Shown here one piece after another: positions 44,051 to 52,012 of a stretch of DNA of 64,000 nt. The stretch comes from Planctomycetota bacterium (GTDB taxonomy: Bacteria; Planctomycetota; Planctomycetia; Pirellulales; PNKZ01). Position 1 is the stretch's first letter, and every line of letters begins with the position of its first letter. A program made the translations under genes and the position numbers. The notes under the pieces were generated by a model, which saw only the letters and a list, made by a program, of their open reading frames with translations, had not been told where the DNA came from and searched no databases. The DNA lies in NCBI GenBank assembly GCA_018242585.1, contig JAFEBQ010000012.1, forward strand, positions 274,563-338,562, given 5' to 3'.

Positions 44051-44866
44051 ATGTCAGCCCTGGTGGACCGCACGATCTCGGCCGGCTCGCTGATGAACTT
44101 CTTGACCGGCACCTGGTCGCGGGCACGCGCGGCCACGCGGCGCGCGATGAGTGGCGGTATCGATCTGGTATTTCCGCCTGAATGCGCGTTATGCCAAGCG
44201 CCGTTCGAGGCGGCTCGGTCGCCGATGTTGTGCGGCGACTGCCTGGTTTCGCTTCTGGGACGCGCGGTGCCGCGGTGTGGTCGCTGTGGCGCGCAAACGG
44301 CGATCGCCACGCCCGTCGAACTGGGGTGTGGCAAATGCCAGCGGCCGCTGTTGCACTTTGACGGAGCGGTGGTCCTGGGGAGCTACGAAGCGGCGCTGCG
44401 CGATGCTGTCCTGCGTTGCAAAGGGAAACACCACCAGTTGCTGGCCCGGGCGCTCGGCGAGCTGCTGGCCGAGCAACAGTTGGCCGAGTTTTCGTATTGG
44501 CGACTCGGCGCGGTCGTGCCGATCCCCATGCACTGGCGACGTCGGCTGGTGCGCGGCGCGAATAGCCCTGACTCCTTGGCCGAAGCGGTCTCGCGCCGGC
44601 TCGGCACGCGGTGTATCGTCCACGGCGTATCGCGCCGGCGGGCCACGCTGCCTCAGTCGCGCGTCAACGCCGACCAGCGGCGTAAGAATGTCCAAGGAGC
44701 CTTTCGCGCGAGCGCGTCGTACGATTGGCGCGGCGCGCGGGTGCTATTGGTCGATGACATTCTGACCACCGGGCACACCTGCAACGAAGTGGGCCGCGTG
44801 CTGCGCGACGCCGGCGCCGAGGCGATCTTCGTCGCGATCATGGCTCGCGCGCAGGGAAACGTCTAA
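44051..44866 (+). CDS. ComF family phosphoribosyltransferase-like protein
   Basis: A 271-residue protein of the ComF/GntX family. Paired cysteines in CALCQAPF, CGDC, CGRCGAQ and CGKCQ form a zinc ribbon. The C-terminal phosphoribosyltransferase fold has the PRPP loop VLLVDDILTTGHT. In competent bacteria ComF helps DNA uptake; in planctomycetes the role is not known. The ATG at 44051 follows mutS closely; a GTG five codons earlier is possible. Confidence 0.9.
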   Translation: MSALVDRTISAGSLMNFLTGTWSRARAATRRAMSGGIDLVFPPECALCQAPFEAARSPMLCGDCLVSLLGRAVPRCGRCGAQTAIATPVELGCGKCQRPLLHFDGAVVLGSYEAALRDAVLRCKGKHHQLLARALGELLAEQQLAEFSYWRLGAVVPIPMHWRRRLVRGANSPDSLAEAVSRRLGTRCIVHGVSRRRATLPQSRVNADQRRKNVQGAFRASASYDWRGARVLLVDDILTTGHTCNEVGRVLRDAGAEAIFVAIMARAQGNV

Positions 44867-44940
44867 CGCCATTTGCGTATCAGATCGAGTGCTAATACAC
44901 TCGATGTTTTCCGGCTTGCCTAAACGCGAGGGGCTTTCCT

Positions 44941-45264
44941 TTGTTCGGTCTGATCACGACTATTGTCGGGATAGTTTTGTACGCCTGCTTCGCTAAGGGA
45001 TTCTTAGGACAGGACGGACCGAACTGGGCTCATATGTTTCTCGTAAGCGCGGCCATTGCCGTTGCAAATGTGATCTGTGGTATCGTAGTTTTTCCCTTTT
45101 TGGGAGGTTGGACATTTTTCGTCATTGCACCGCTCGATATTGCGATCCTCAAATATGGCTGTCGCGTCGTGTGGTGGCGTGCAGCCGTAGTTTTTGTCGG
45201 TGTCTTGATTTGCCAGATTCTGTTGATGGTCTTGCTTGCATGGATGAATGGGACTCCCTTCTGA
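44941..45264 (+). CDS. Small multi-pass membrane protein (hypothetical)
   Basis: A 107-residue protein with a TTG start at 44941 and GAGGGG about 7 nt upstream. It has three hydrophobic segments (LITTIVGIVLYACFA, FLVSAAIAVANVICGIVVFPFL, VVFVGVLICQILLMVLLAWM) and an overall membrane-protein composition. No family is recognised. It is AT-richer than mutS and hemC around it. Confidence 0.55.
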   Translation: MFGLITTIVGIVLYACFAKGFLGQDGPNWAHMFLVSAAIAVANVICGIVVFPFLGGWTFFVIAPLDIAILKYGCRVVWWRAAVVFVGVLICQILLMVLLAWMNGTPF

Positions 45265-45307
45265 CCCCACCATTTGCCTTGACCTCTTGCGAGGCGGTTG
45301 GATTTGA

Positions 45308-46225
45308 ATGGCATTGAAAATTGGCACGCGCGGCAGCCCTTTGGCCCGCTGGCAATCCGACTGGGTCGCCGATCAACTTCGCGCCGCCGGGCACGAGGTC
45401 GAGTTGGTGGTCATCGCCACTCGCGGCGACAAGGCGCAAGCCGGCCCCATCTCGGCCATTGCCGGCGGCGACGGAGTGTTTACCAAGGAATTGCAACGGG
45501 CCTTGCTCGACCACGAAATCGACCTGGCGGTCCACAGCCTCAAGGATTTGCCAACCGCGCCGGTCGCGGGCCTGGCCCTGATGGCCGTGCCACCGCGGGC
45601 GTCATCTTGCGATGCCTTGCTATCGCGGGAAAGTTTGCCCTTCGATCAGTTGCCACAAGGAGCGACCATCGGCACCGGCAGCCTGCGTCGCCGGGCGCAA
45701 CTGTTGAACGCTCGGCCCGATTTGAAAATGGCTGACCTGCGCGGCAACATCGACACGCGGCTTCGCAAGTTGCGCGAGGGGCAATACGACGCTATCTGCC
45801 TGGCCGAAGCGGGGCTTGATCGGCTGAGACTGGCGGAACATGTCACGCAAGTCTTCCCGCGCAGCTTGATGCTCCCCGCCGTCGGGCAAGGGGCGCTGGG
45901 CGTCGAAGGTCGCGGCGACGACGAAGCGACGCGACGCGCGGTCTCGACGCTCGACGACCTGGTGACCCATGCCGCCGTGCTAGCGGAACGAAGCATGCTG
46001 GCCACGTTGTGCGGCGGCTGTTTGGCGCCAATTGGAGCCTGGGGACGTGTCAGCGGCGATCAACTGAAACTCGACGGGGTCGTGCTATCGGCCGACGGGC
46101 GCAGACGACTGTATGCCGCTGGGCAGGCCGACACGTCCGATCCCAAGAAGCTCGGTAAGCAGGTGGCCGAGCAACTACTGGCCCAAGGCGCGGCTGAGCT
46201 GATCGAGCAATGCCGAGCGAGTTGA
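45308..46225 (+). CDS. hemC: Hydroxymethylbilane synthase (porphobilinogen deaminase)
   Basis: A 305-residue heme-pathway enzyme that joins four porphobilinogens. KIGTRGSPLARWQSDWVADQL opens the fold. LDHEIDLAVHSLKDLPT has conserved Asp/Lys residues; ADLRGNIDTRLRKLREGQYDAICLAEAGLDRL holds substrate-binding arginines; AVGQGALGVE is the next motif. LCGGCLAPIGAWG has the Cys that carries the dipyrromethane cofactor. Length typical. No other hem gene is adjacent. Confidence 0.97.
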   Translation: MALKIGTRGSPLARWQSDWVADQLRAAGHEVELVVIATRGDKAQAGPISAIAGGDGVFTKELQRALLDHEIDLAVHSLKDLPTAPVAGLALMAVPPRASSCDALLSRESLPFDQLPQGATIGTGSLRRRAQLLNARPDLKMADLRGNIDTRLRKLREGQYDAICLAEAGLDRLRLAEHVTQVFPRSLMLPAVGQGALGVEGRGDDEATRRAVSTLDDLVTHAAVLAERSMLATLCGGCLAPIGAWGRVSGDQLKLDGVVLSADGRRRLYAAGQADTSDPKKLGKQVAEQLLAQGAAELIEQCRAS

Positions 46226-46408
46226 CGCTTGGGCTGACTTGATGCTGTCAGCGGAGATTGCGCTCGTCGACCGGCAAACTCTGCCGGTTGCGCAAACTTT
46301 GCCGCGCGGCACGCATCTGCAATTTCCCACGGCGCGACCATTCGTAACTCGCGATTTCTTCGCATCTTGCGCGCCGCAACGTAATTCGATTTCGCTTCTC
46401 CACGCGTC

Positions 46409-46424
46409 TTGGCACATCGGTTGC
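46409..46424 (+). promoter_or_regulatory. Sigma-54 promoter of the flgF operon
   Basis: TTGGCAC-ATCGG-TTGC: the -24 GG and -12 GC are separated by exactly 10 nt, and TGGCAC-N5-TTGC is the textbook consensus. Transcription should start near 46435, about 80 nt before flgF. RpoN is encoded at 18395. The needed activator is not in the window. Confidence 0.75.
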
Positions 46425-46445
46425 TAAGAGAGGCGTCACGCAATA

Positions 46446-46491
46446 GCTCGTCGCTACCGGCGCGTTAAATCCAACGCGCCGCGCGACGAGC
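46446..46491 (+). promoter_or_regulatory. Large leader hairpin before flgF
   Basis: GCTCGTCG/CGACGAGC and GGCGCGTT/AACGCGCC form a two-part stem of 16 pairs with an internal loop and a 6-nt apical loop. It lies just past the predicted start of transcription and 26 nt before the flgF ATG, so it is in the mRNA leader. It may stabilise the transcript or be a chance dispersed palindrome. Confidence 0.55.
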
Positions 46492-46517
46492 CCAATGAAC
46501 AATGGATAGCGTTCGCG

Positions 46518-47273
46518 ATGCCCTACGGGTTGTACATCTCGGCCGAAGGCGCCCAGGCGCAAAGCACGCGGCTCGAAGTGTTGAGCAATAACATTGCCAA
46601 CGCCTCGACGCCCGGCTTCAAGCGCACGCTAGCGATCTTCCAGGCGCGCTACGCCGAGGAGACGCAACGGGGCCAGGACGTGCCCGGCTCGCGCTCGATC
46701 AACGACATGGGCGGCGGCGTGATCGGCTTTGAGACCAGCACCGACTACTCGACTGGGCCGCTGAAAGAGACTGGTCAGTTAAACGATCTGGCCATTCCTG
46801 GCGAGGGCTTCTTCATGGTCCGCCGCGGCGAACAGGATCTGCTGACGCGAGCCGGTAACTTCAGAATCAATCCCGAGGGCTTTTTGCAAACGCCCGAGGG
46901 GGACTTGCTGCTGGCGTCGGACACGCGGCCCATGTTCGTCAATCCGAATGGTCCGCCGTATTCGTTCAATCAGCGGGGCGAATTGACGCAAGACGGCGTC
47001 ACGACCCAATTGGCGATCGTTCGTCCCAATTCGCTGGGCGATCTGGCCAAGATGGGCGACAACTTGTTCCGACCACTGGCGCCGGTCGAGCCCGTGCCCG
47101 TCGAGGATCGAAACGTCCTGACGGGTCACTTGGAACTGTCCACGGTGCGGCCGGCCGAGGAAATGATGGAACTGATTGAAGCCTCGCGCGTGTTCGAGGC
47201 CAATACGAACATGGTCCGTTTTCAAGATCAGATGATGGGCAGCTTGCTCGATCGGTTGATGAAAGTCAGCTAA
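46518..47273 (+). CDS. flgF: Flagellar rod/hook basal-body protein, FlgF type
   Basis: A 251-residue rod protein. GLYISAEGAQAQSTRLEVLSNNIANASTPGFKRTLAIFQ is the Flg_bb_rod N-terminus with the ANxxTPGFKR motif. GPLKETGQLNDLAIPGEGFFMVRRGEQDLLTRAGNFRINPEGFLQTPEG is the core. VRPAEEMMELIEASRVFEANTNMVRFQDQMMGSLLDRLMKV is the C-terminal helix. It forms the proximal part of the distal rod. Assigned as FlgF because FlgG follows; both are related. First gene of the sigma-54 operon. Confidence 0.88.
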   Translation: MPYGLYISAEGAQAQSTRLEVLSNNIANASTPGFKRTLAIFQARYAEETQRGQDVPGSRSINDMGGGVIGFETSTDYSTGPLKETGQLNDLAIPGEGFFMVRRGEQDLLTRAGNFRINPEGFLQTPEGDLLLASDTRPMFVNPNGPPYSFNQRGELTQDGVTTQLAIVRPNSLGDLAKMGDNLFRPLAPVEPVPVEDRNVLTGHLELSTVRPAEEMMELIEASRVFEANTNMVRFQDQMMGSLLDRLMKVS

Positions 47274-47330
47274 GCGGGCGACCCACGAAACAATGTTGAT
47301 TCCCTAACGCAAGTAATTGGTTGAGAAACG

Positions 47331-48137
47331 ATGAGCGTACAAACACTGTACACCGCCGCGACGGGCATGCGGGCGCTGGAAACCAAATTGGACGTGATCG
47401 CCAACAATCTGGCCAACGTCAACACCACGTCCTACAAGCGTGATCGCTGCAACTTTGAAGACTTGTTCTACAAAGAGATCAAGTTGCCTGGCACGATCGA
47501 CGCCCAGCAGAACTACACCCCCGTCGGCATCCAAGTGGGCCTGGGCACACGCGTGCAGGGGATTCAGACCGACTACAGCCAAGGCGCATTCTCGACCACC
47601 AACAATCCGACGGACGTGGCCATTAACGGCCCCGGCTTTTTCGTCGTGGTTGATCCGGCTTCGGGGCAACAGGTCTTTACTCGAGCCGGCAACTTCTCGG
47701 TCAACTCGCAGAATCAGATGGTGATCGGCTCGGCCCAAACCGGCCGGCAGTTGTTCCCCGCCATTCAGTTGCCCCAGGACTGGATGAATATGACCATCGG
47801 TCCCGATGGCACCGTCCAGGTGCAACAAGCCAACAACACGCAATTCACCACGGCCGGCCAGATTCAGTTGGCCCGTTTTTTCAACCCGCAAGGCTTGCTG
47901 AAGAACGGCGAGAACCTGTACTCGGACACGTTGTCGAGCGGGCCGGCGCAGATCGCCACGCCCGGCACCATTGGCCTGGGCTCGCTGGTGCAGAACACGT
48001 TGGAATTGTCGAACGTCGACCCGGTGAACGAACTGGTCGACCTGATCACCACGCAGCGGTCGTTCGAGTTGAACTCCCAAGTCGTGCAAGCCGGCGACCA
48101 GATGTTGCAGCTGATCAGCAATTTGCGCCGATTCTAA
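47331..48137 (+). CDS. flgG: Flagellar distal rod protein FlgG
   Basis: A 268-residue rod protein. SVQTLYTAATGMRALETKLDVIANNLANVNTTSYKRDRCNFEDLFYKEIKLPG is the highly conserved N-terminus. DYSQGAFSTTNNPTDVAINGPGFFVVVDPASGQQVFTRAGNFSVNSQNQMV follows. NTLELSNVDPVNELVDLITTQRSFELNSQVVQAGDQMLQLISNLRR is the C-terminal helix. All features are typical. Located 57 nt after flgF. Confidence 0.97.
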   Translation: MSVQTLYTAATGMRALETKLDVIANNLANVNTTSYKRDRCNFEDLFYKEIKLPGTIDAQQNYTPVGIQVGLGTRVQGIQTDYSQGAFSTTNNPTDVAINGPGFFVVVDPASGQQVFTRAGNFSVNSQNQMVIGSAQTGRQLFPAIQLPQDWMNMTIGPDGTVQVQQANNTQFTTAGQIQLARFFNPQGLLKNGENLYSDTLSSGPAQIATPGTIGLGSLVQNTLELSNVDPVNELVDLITTQRSFELNSQVVQAGDQMLQLISNLRRF

Positions 48138-48152
48138 TCGCGAGCGTTTAAC

Positions 48153-49244
48153 ATGAAGCAACTCCACAACATTCTCGCTCGTTGCGTCGTGCTGCTGACC
48201 GCCTTGGTCATCGGCGCCGCGGTCGTCACACCGGCCGACGCTGCCGAGTTGGTTCTGCGCGGCTCGATCAAAACCACCGACGTGCTGGTCCACCTGGGGG
48301 ACGTGGCCGACATTTACACCGACGATGCGCAACTGCTGCACGCCCTGCGCGGCGTCGAGCTGTTCCCGGCGCCGCAACCTGGCGCCAAGCGGCAACTGCG
48401 GATTCGCGAGTTGCAAGACCTGCTGGTGCAGCGCGGCGTGAACATGCTCGAGCACCGTCTGGCCGGCGCTAGCCAAATTGAAATCATCAACGCCACCGTC
48501 GATGAAGCGTCCCAGGCCGTTGCCCCGCCCAATCCGGCGCAACTCCGCCGCGCGAACGATGCCGTCCGCGCAGCCGTGGCGGGCTACCTAAATGGCCGGG
48601 CCGGGCATGAAGAACAATGGAACTTGGAACTGAACCTGACCGGCGACCAGGGCAATGTGGTGCTGGCGGCCAACACGCAAGTGCAAATCAGCGGTGGCAA
48701 GGCCCCGTGGCTGGGCGCCCAGAAAATGACTGTCGCGCCGCGCAGCCCGAATGCCTCGACGTTTGAAATCGAAGTTCGCGTGTCGCTGCCGCCAGCGGTG
48801 GTAATGTTGAACAAAGCCTTGCCTCGCGGGGGAGTGATTCGCTCAGGCGATGTGACCCTGGAACGAGGCGTGAAGTTTGACTCCAAAGGGGCCGCGCCGT
48901 TCACGCGATTGGAAGACGTGATCGGCATGGAAACCACTCAAGTGCTGGCCGCCGGTCAGTACCTCGACGCCGACGACGTGCGAGCGCCGATCGTGATTCG
49001 CCGCGGCGACGTGGTGACGGTTTATGTGCGGAGCGCTGGCCTCTTGGTGCGAACGACGGGCCGGGCCCGCGAGGACGCCAGCCAGGGGGACTTGATTTCG
49101 ATCGAGTCGCTGCTGAATCGCCAGACGTTCTTTGCCCGCTGCACGGGGATTCAAGAAGTCGAAGTGTTCGCCCACGCGGCCGGCGGAGGCATGGCCCCGG
49201 CCGGCGCAGTGGCGGCGGCCCAGGGTGAGGGAGGTTCACGATGA
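48153..49244 (+). CDS. flgA: Flagellar P-ring assembly chaperone FlgA
   Basis: A 363-residue periplasmic chaperone, longer than enterobacterial FlgA (about 220). A signal peptide comes first (CVVLLTALVIGAAVVTPADAAE). The middle has a beta domain. The SAF domain with VVMLNKALPRGGVIRSGDVTLERGVKF and IGMETTQVLAAGQYLDADDVRAPIVIRRGDVVTVYVRSAGLLVRTTGRAREDASQGDLISIESLLNRQTFFARCTG is the FlgA C-terminal core. It ends in an Ala/Gly-rich tail and overlaps flgH by 4 nt (ATGA), a sign of translational coupling. Confidence 0.92.
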   Translation: MKQLHNILARCVVLLTALVIGAAVVTPADAAELVLRGSIKTTDVLVHLGDVADIYTDDAQLLHALRGVELFPAPQPGAKRQLRIRELQDLLVQRGVNMLEHRLAGASQIEIINATVDEASQAVAPPNPAQLRRANDAVRAAVAGYLNGRAGHEEQWNLELNLTGDQGNVVLAANTQVQISGGKAPWLGAQKMTVAPRSPNASTFEIEVRVSLPPAVVMLNKALPRGGVIRSGDVTLERGVKFDSKGAAPFTRLEDVIGMETTQVLAAGQYLDADDVRAPIVIRRGDVVTVYVRSAGLLVRTTGRAREDASQGDLISIESLLNRQTFFARCTGIQEVEVFAHAAGGGMAPAGAVAAAQGEGGSR

Positions 49245-49906
49245 AACGACGTTTGATCGCCTGTGCCACGGTCGGCTGTCTGGCCTGGTGCGTGGAAAGC
49301 AAAGTGTTCGCCCAAAGCAGCAGCTTGTACGGAGCGCCCGAGGCTCGCGCGCCGCTGTCGCTGGAAGGGAACTCCTGGACCTACTTGAAGGTCGACGCGC
49401 CGCGCGAAATGCAACTGAACGACATCATTACCGTCATCGTTAGCGAAAACTCGCAAGTGTTGGCCGAAGGAGCGGTGCAACGTCGAGCCCAAAACAACGC
49501 CGACTTGAATCTGCAAAACTGGATCGGGCTCGACGGCTTCGGCATCTTTGGCACCACGCCAGCCAATGACCCGCGCGTCCGCGGCCAGGTAAACAGCCAA
49601 TACCGGACCACGATGTCGATGGACACCAAGGAATCGGTCAAGTTCACCATCGCGGCCCGCGTGGTCGACGTGCGTCCGAACGGCACGTTGGTGATCGAGG
49701 CTCACGATCGGTACCAAAGCAACCACGAAGTCTGGGAGCAATCGTTGTCGGGCATCATCCGCCGCGAAGACATCCTGCCCAACAACACCGTGATGAGCGA
49801 AGACATCAACGAGTTGAGCATTTACAAGCGCGAGAAAGGGCACGTCCGCGACGCTTATCGCCGCGGCTGGCTGCTGAAGATTCTGGACCAGGTCAAGCCG
49901 TTCTAG
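49241..49906 (+). CDS. flgH: Flagellar L-ring protein FlgH
   Basis: A 221-residue L-ring protein. After a signal peptide ending near VFAQSSS comes the family core: LNDIITVIVSENSQVLAEGAVQRRAQNNADLNLQNWIG, RTTMSMDTKESVKFTIAARVVDVRPNGTLVIEAHDRYQSNHEVWEQSLSGIIRREDILPNNTVMSEDINELSIYKREKGHVRDAYRRGWLLKILDQVKPF. The usual lipobox cysteine is not at the cleavage site (candidates TVGC and LAWC are poor), so it may not be a lipoprotein here. Overlaps flgA by 4 nt. Confidence 0.93.
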   Translation: MKRRLIACATVGCLAWCVESKVFAQSSSLYGAPEARAPLSLEGNSWTYLKVDAPREMQLNDIITVIVSENSQVLAEGAVQRRAQNNADLNLQNWIGLDGFGIFGTTPANDPRVRGQVNSQYRTTMSMDTKESVKFTIAARVVDVRPNGTLVIEAHDRYQSNHEVWEQSLSGIIRREDILPNNTVMSEDINELSIYKREKGHVRDAYRRGWLLKILDQVKPF

Positions 49907-49944
49907 TCGCGTCGCCGGTTGGCAAGCTCATCGAGACGCAGCAT

Positions 49945-51006
49945 ATGAAGATTCATCAACAAATCATCGCCGCGGTTGCCGTCGCCTGGCTCGGGCTCGC
50001 TGCCTCGCCAGCTTTCGCGACCACGCGGCTCAAAGACATCTGCCGGGTCAAGGGTCAGGAATCCAACACCTTGCACGGTCTGGGCATTGTCGTGGGGTTG
50101 CCGGGGACTGGGGACGGCGGCACGTTCTTGCCGACGATTCGCAGTCTGGCCACCGCAATGGACCTGATGAAGAACCCCATTGGCAAGTCGGGCGCGGCCG
50201 AATTGAAAGAATCGCGGAACGTCGCGTTGGTGACGGTCACCGCCACGATTCCCCCCGGCGGCGCTCGCCAGGGTGACGAGTTGGACTGCGTCGTCAGCTC
50301 GATCGGCGCGGCCAAGAGTCTGGCTGGCGGCGAGTTGTTCCTGACCGCCATGCAAGGTCCGCAGGTCGACAGCGAGCGCGTCTTTGCCTTCGCCCAAGGC
50401 CAACTGCACGTCGACGATCCCAAAATGGCCACGCGAGCCAAGGTGCATCGCGGGTGCCGCTTGGAAGAAGATTTCATCAACGTCTTCGCCAAGGACAACA
50501 AGATCACGCTGGTGCTCGACGAACATCACGCCGATTTTGAAGTGGCCCAGGAAGTCGCCGACGTCATCAACAGCCAGCTCAGCATTCAGAGCAACGACGG
50601 CCCGTTGGCCCGGGCACAGACGGCGGTCAACGTCGAAGTGCGAGTGCCGGCTCAGTATCAATCGGAACCGGTGGCGTTCATTAGCCAGGTGCTGGCCCTG
50701 ACGATCCAGGAACCCCAGACCGAGGCCCGCGTCGTCGTCAATGAAAAGACCGGCAGCATCGTGATCGGCGCCGACGTGACCATGGGGGCGGTCGTCGTCA
50801 CCCACAAGAACGTGGTCGTCGAAACCGGCGACAACCTGCCGGCCAATCGCTTTGTGCCGATCGACACCGAACGGGGCCAGACCACCAAGCTCAAGGCCCT
50901 GGTCGAGGCGCTCAACGCCTTGAAGGTGCCGCAACCCGACGTGATTGACATCATCAAGAGCCTGGAACGGAACGGCAAGCTGCACGGCAAACTGATCGTT
51001 GAGTAA
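49945..51006 (+). CDS. flgI: Flagellar P-ring protein FlgI
   Basis: A 353-residue periplasmic ring protein. Signal peptide AAVAVAWLGLAASPAFA, then TRLKDICRVKGQESNTLHGLGIVVGLPGTGDGG, the conserved opening of FlgI, and VALVTVTATIPPGGARQGDELDCVVSSIGAAKSLAGGELFLTAMQG. The end is KLKALVEALNALKVPQPDVIDIIKSLERNGKLHGKLIVE. Length and motifs are typical. A second, divergent FlgI-like lipoprotein is at 28340-30205. Confidence 0.97.
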   Translation: MKIHQQIIAAVAVAWLGLAASPAFATTRLKDICRVKGQESNTLHGLGIVVGLPGTGDGGTFLPTIRSLATAMDLMKNPIGKSGAAELKESRNVALVTVTATIPPGGARQGDELDCVVSSIGAAKSLAGGELFLTAMQGPQVDSERVFAFAQGQLHVDDPKMATRAKVHRGCRLEEDFINVFAKDNKITLVLDEHHADFEVAQEVADVINSQLSIQSNDGPLARAQTAVNVEVRVPAQYQSEPVAFISQVLALTIQEPQTEARVVVNEKTGSIVIGADVTMGAVVVTHKNVVVETGDNLPANRFVPIDTERGQTTKLKALVEALNALKVPQPDVIDIIKSLERNGKLHGKLIVE

Positions 51007-51045
51007 TCGTCCACCGGATCGAACCCTTCTCACGGAATCAACGCG

Positions 51046-51345
51046 ATGAACATCAGCTCGATCATGTCGAACCCATCGATGCCAGCGGCCAGCGTGGCCC
51101 CGCGGGCCGCCAAGCAGCCCGAGTTGCGCGAGGCGTTCGACAACTTTGTCGGCGAAACATTCTTCAGCCAGATGCTGTCGTCGATGCGGACCTCGGTGGG
51201 CAAGCCGGCCTACTTTCACGGCGGCCGCGCCGAGGAGATTTTCCAGGGGCAGCTCGACCAGATCTTGTCCCAAGAATTCACCAAGGCCGATGGCCATTCG
51301 CTGACCGGCGACATGTTCCAACTGTTCAACGCGCCGCGGCGATAA
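51046..51345 (+). CDS. flgJ: Rod-binding protein, FlgJ N-terminal domain only
   Basis: A 99-residue protein. ELREAFDNFVGETFFSQMLSSMRTSVGKPAYFHGGRAEEIFQGQLDQILSQEFTKADGHSL is the rod-binding domain of FlgJ. The C-terminal muramidase domain of enterobacterial FlgJ is absent, so peptidoglycan cutting, if needed, must come from another protein. This short form is common outside the gammaproteobacteria. Confidence 0.88.
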   Translation: MNISSIMSNPSMPAASVAPRAAKQPELREAFDNFVGETFFSQMLSSMRTSVGKPAYFHGGRAEEIFQGQLDQILSQEFTKADGHSLTGDMFQLFNAPRR

Positions 51346-51430
51346 CCGACGCAGCCACGATCGATAGCCCGACTTCAACGAGTAACCACCGCCGCACCGA
51401 TTTGCAAATCACCCCCTGGCACAGGCCACT

Positions 51431-51916
51431 ATGAACGACTCCTGGGAACCGGAACTGGTCGAACTGCTCAACAATCTGTCGTCGACTCAGGACGAGTTGT
51501 TCGCGGCGCTGACGCGCAAGCGCGATTGTCTGGCCCAGAGCGATCTGGCCGGGCTGGCCGAGGTGCAAGCCGTGGAACAGTCGCTGATCGAGCGATTGCA
51601 GCGCTGCCACGAACAGCGCCAGCAACTACTGGCACGCGCCTCGCGCCAAGGATTGCCGAGCGACAGCATCCGCACGCTGGTGACAGCAGCGCCAGGCATC
51701 GACCGCCAGCAGCTATCGCAGCGCGTCGCCGAAACGACTCAGCGGACACGCTTGCTACACCAGCAGAATCTGGCCAACTGGGTGGTAGCACAGCGGACGC
51801 TGATACATCTGTCACAATTGCTAGAAATTATCGCGACCCGAGGTCGCATGCGGCCGACGTATGAAAAAGGAGACGTCGCGGGCGATCAAGGCGCATTGGT
51901 CGACCAGGCCGCCTAG
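51431..51916 (+). CDS. flgN: FlgN-like flagellar export chaperone
   Basis: A 161-residue, mostly helical protein. ELVELLNNLSSTQDELFAALTRKRDCLAQSDLAGLAEVQAVEQSLIERLQRCHEQRQQLLARAS resembles FlgN, and the place directly before flgK and flgL is the usual one. FlgN holds FlgK and FlgL before export. Sequence identity in this family is low, so assignment relies on helical pattern and position. Confidence 0.75.
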   Translation: MNDSWEPELVELLNNLSSTQDELFAALTRKRDCLAQSDLAGLAEVQAVEQSLIERLQRCHEQRQQLLARASRQGLPSDSIRTLVTAAPGIDRQQLSQRVAETTQRTRLLHQQNLANWVVAQRTLIHLSQLLEIIATRGRMRPTYEKGDVAGDQGALVDQAA

Positions 51917-52012
51917 CGACAACGCACAGCTAGCTGCGCGGCGATCGCTCTTCTGTTTTCGATCGCCCTCCACTGTCGATTTCCCGCCTCGCGTCGAGTC
52001 CTCGGTGCGCTG

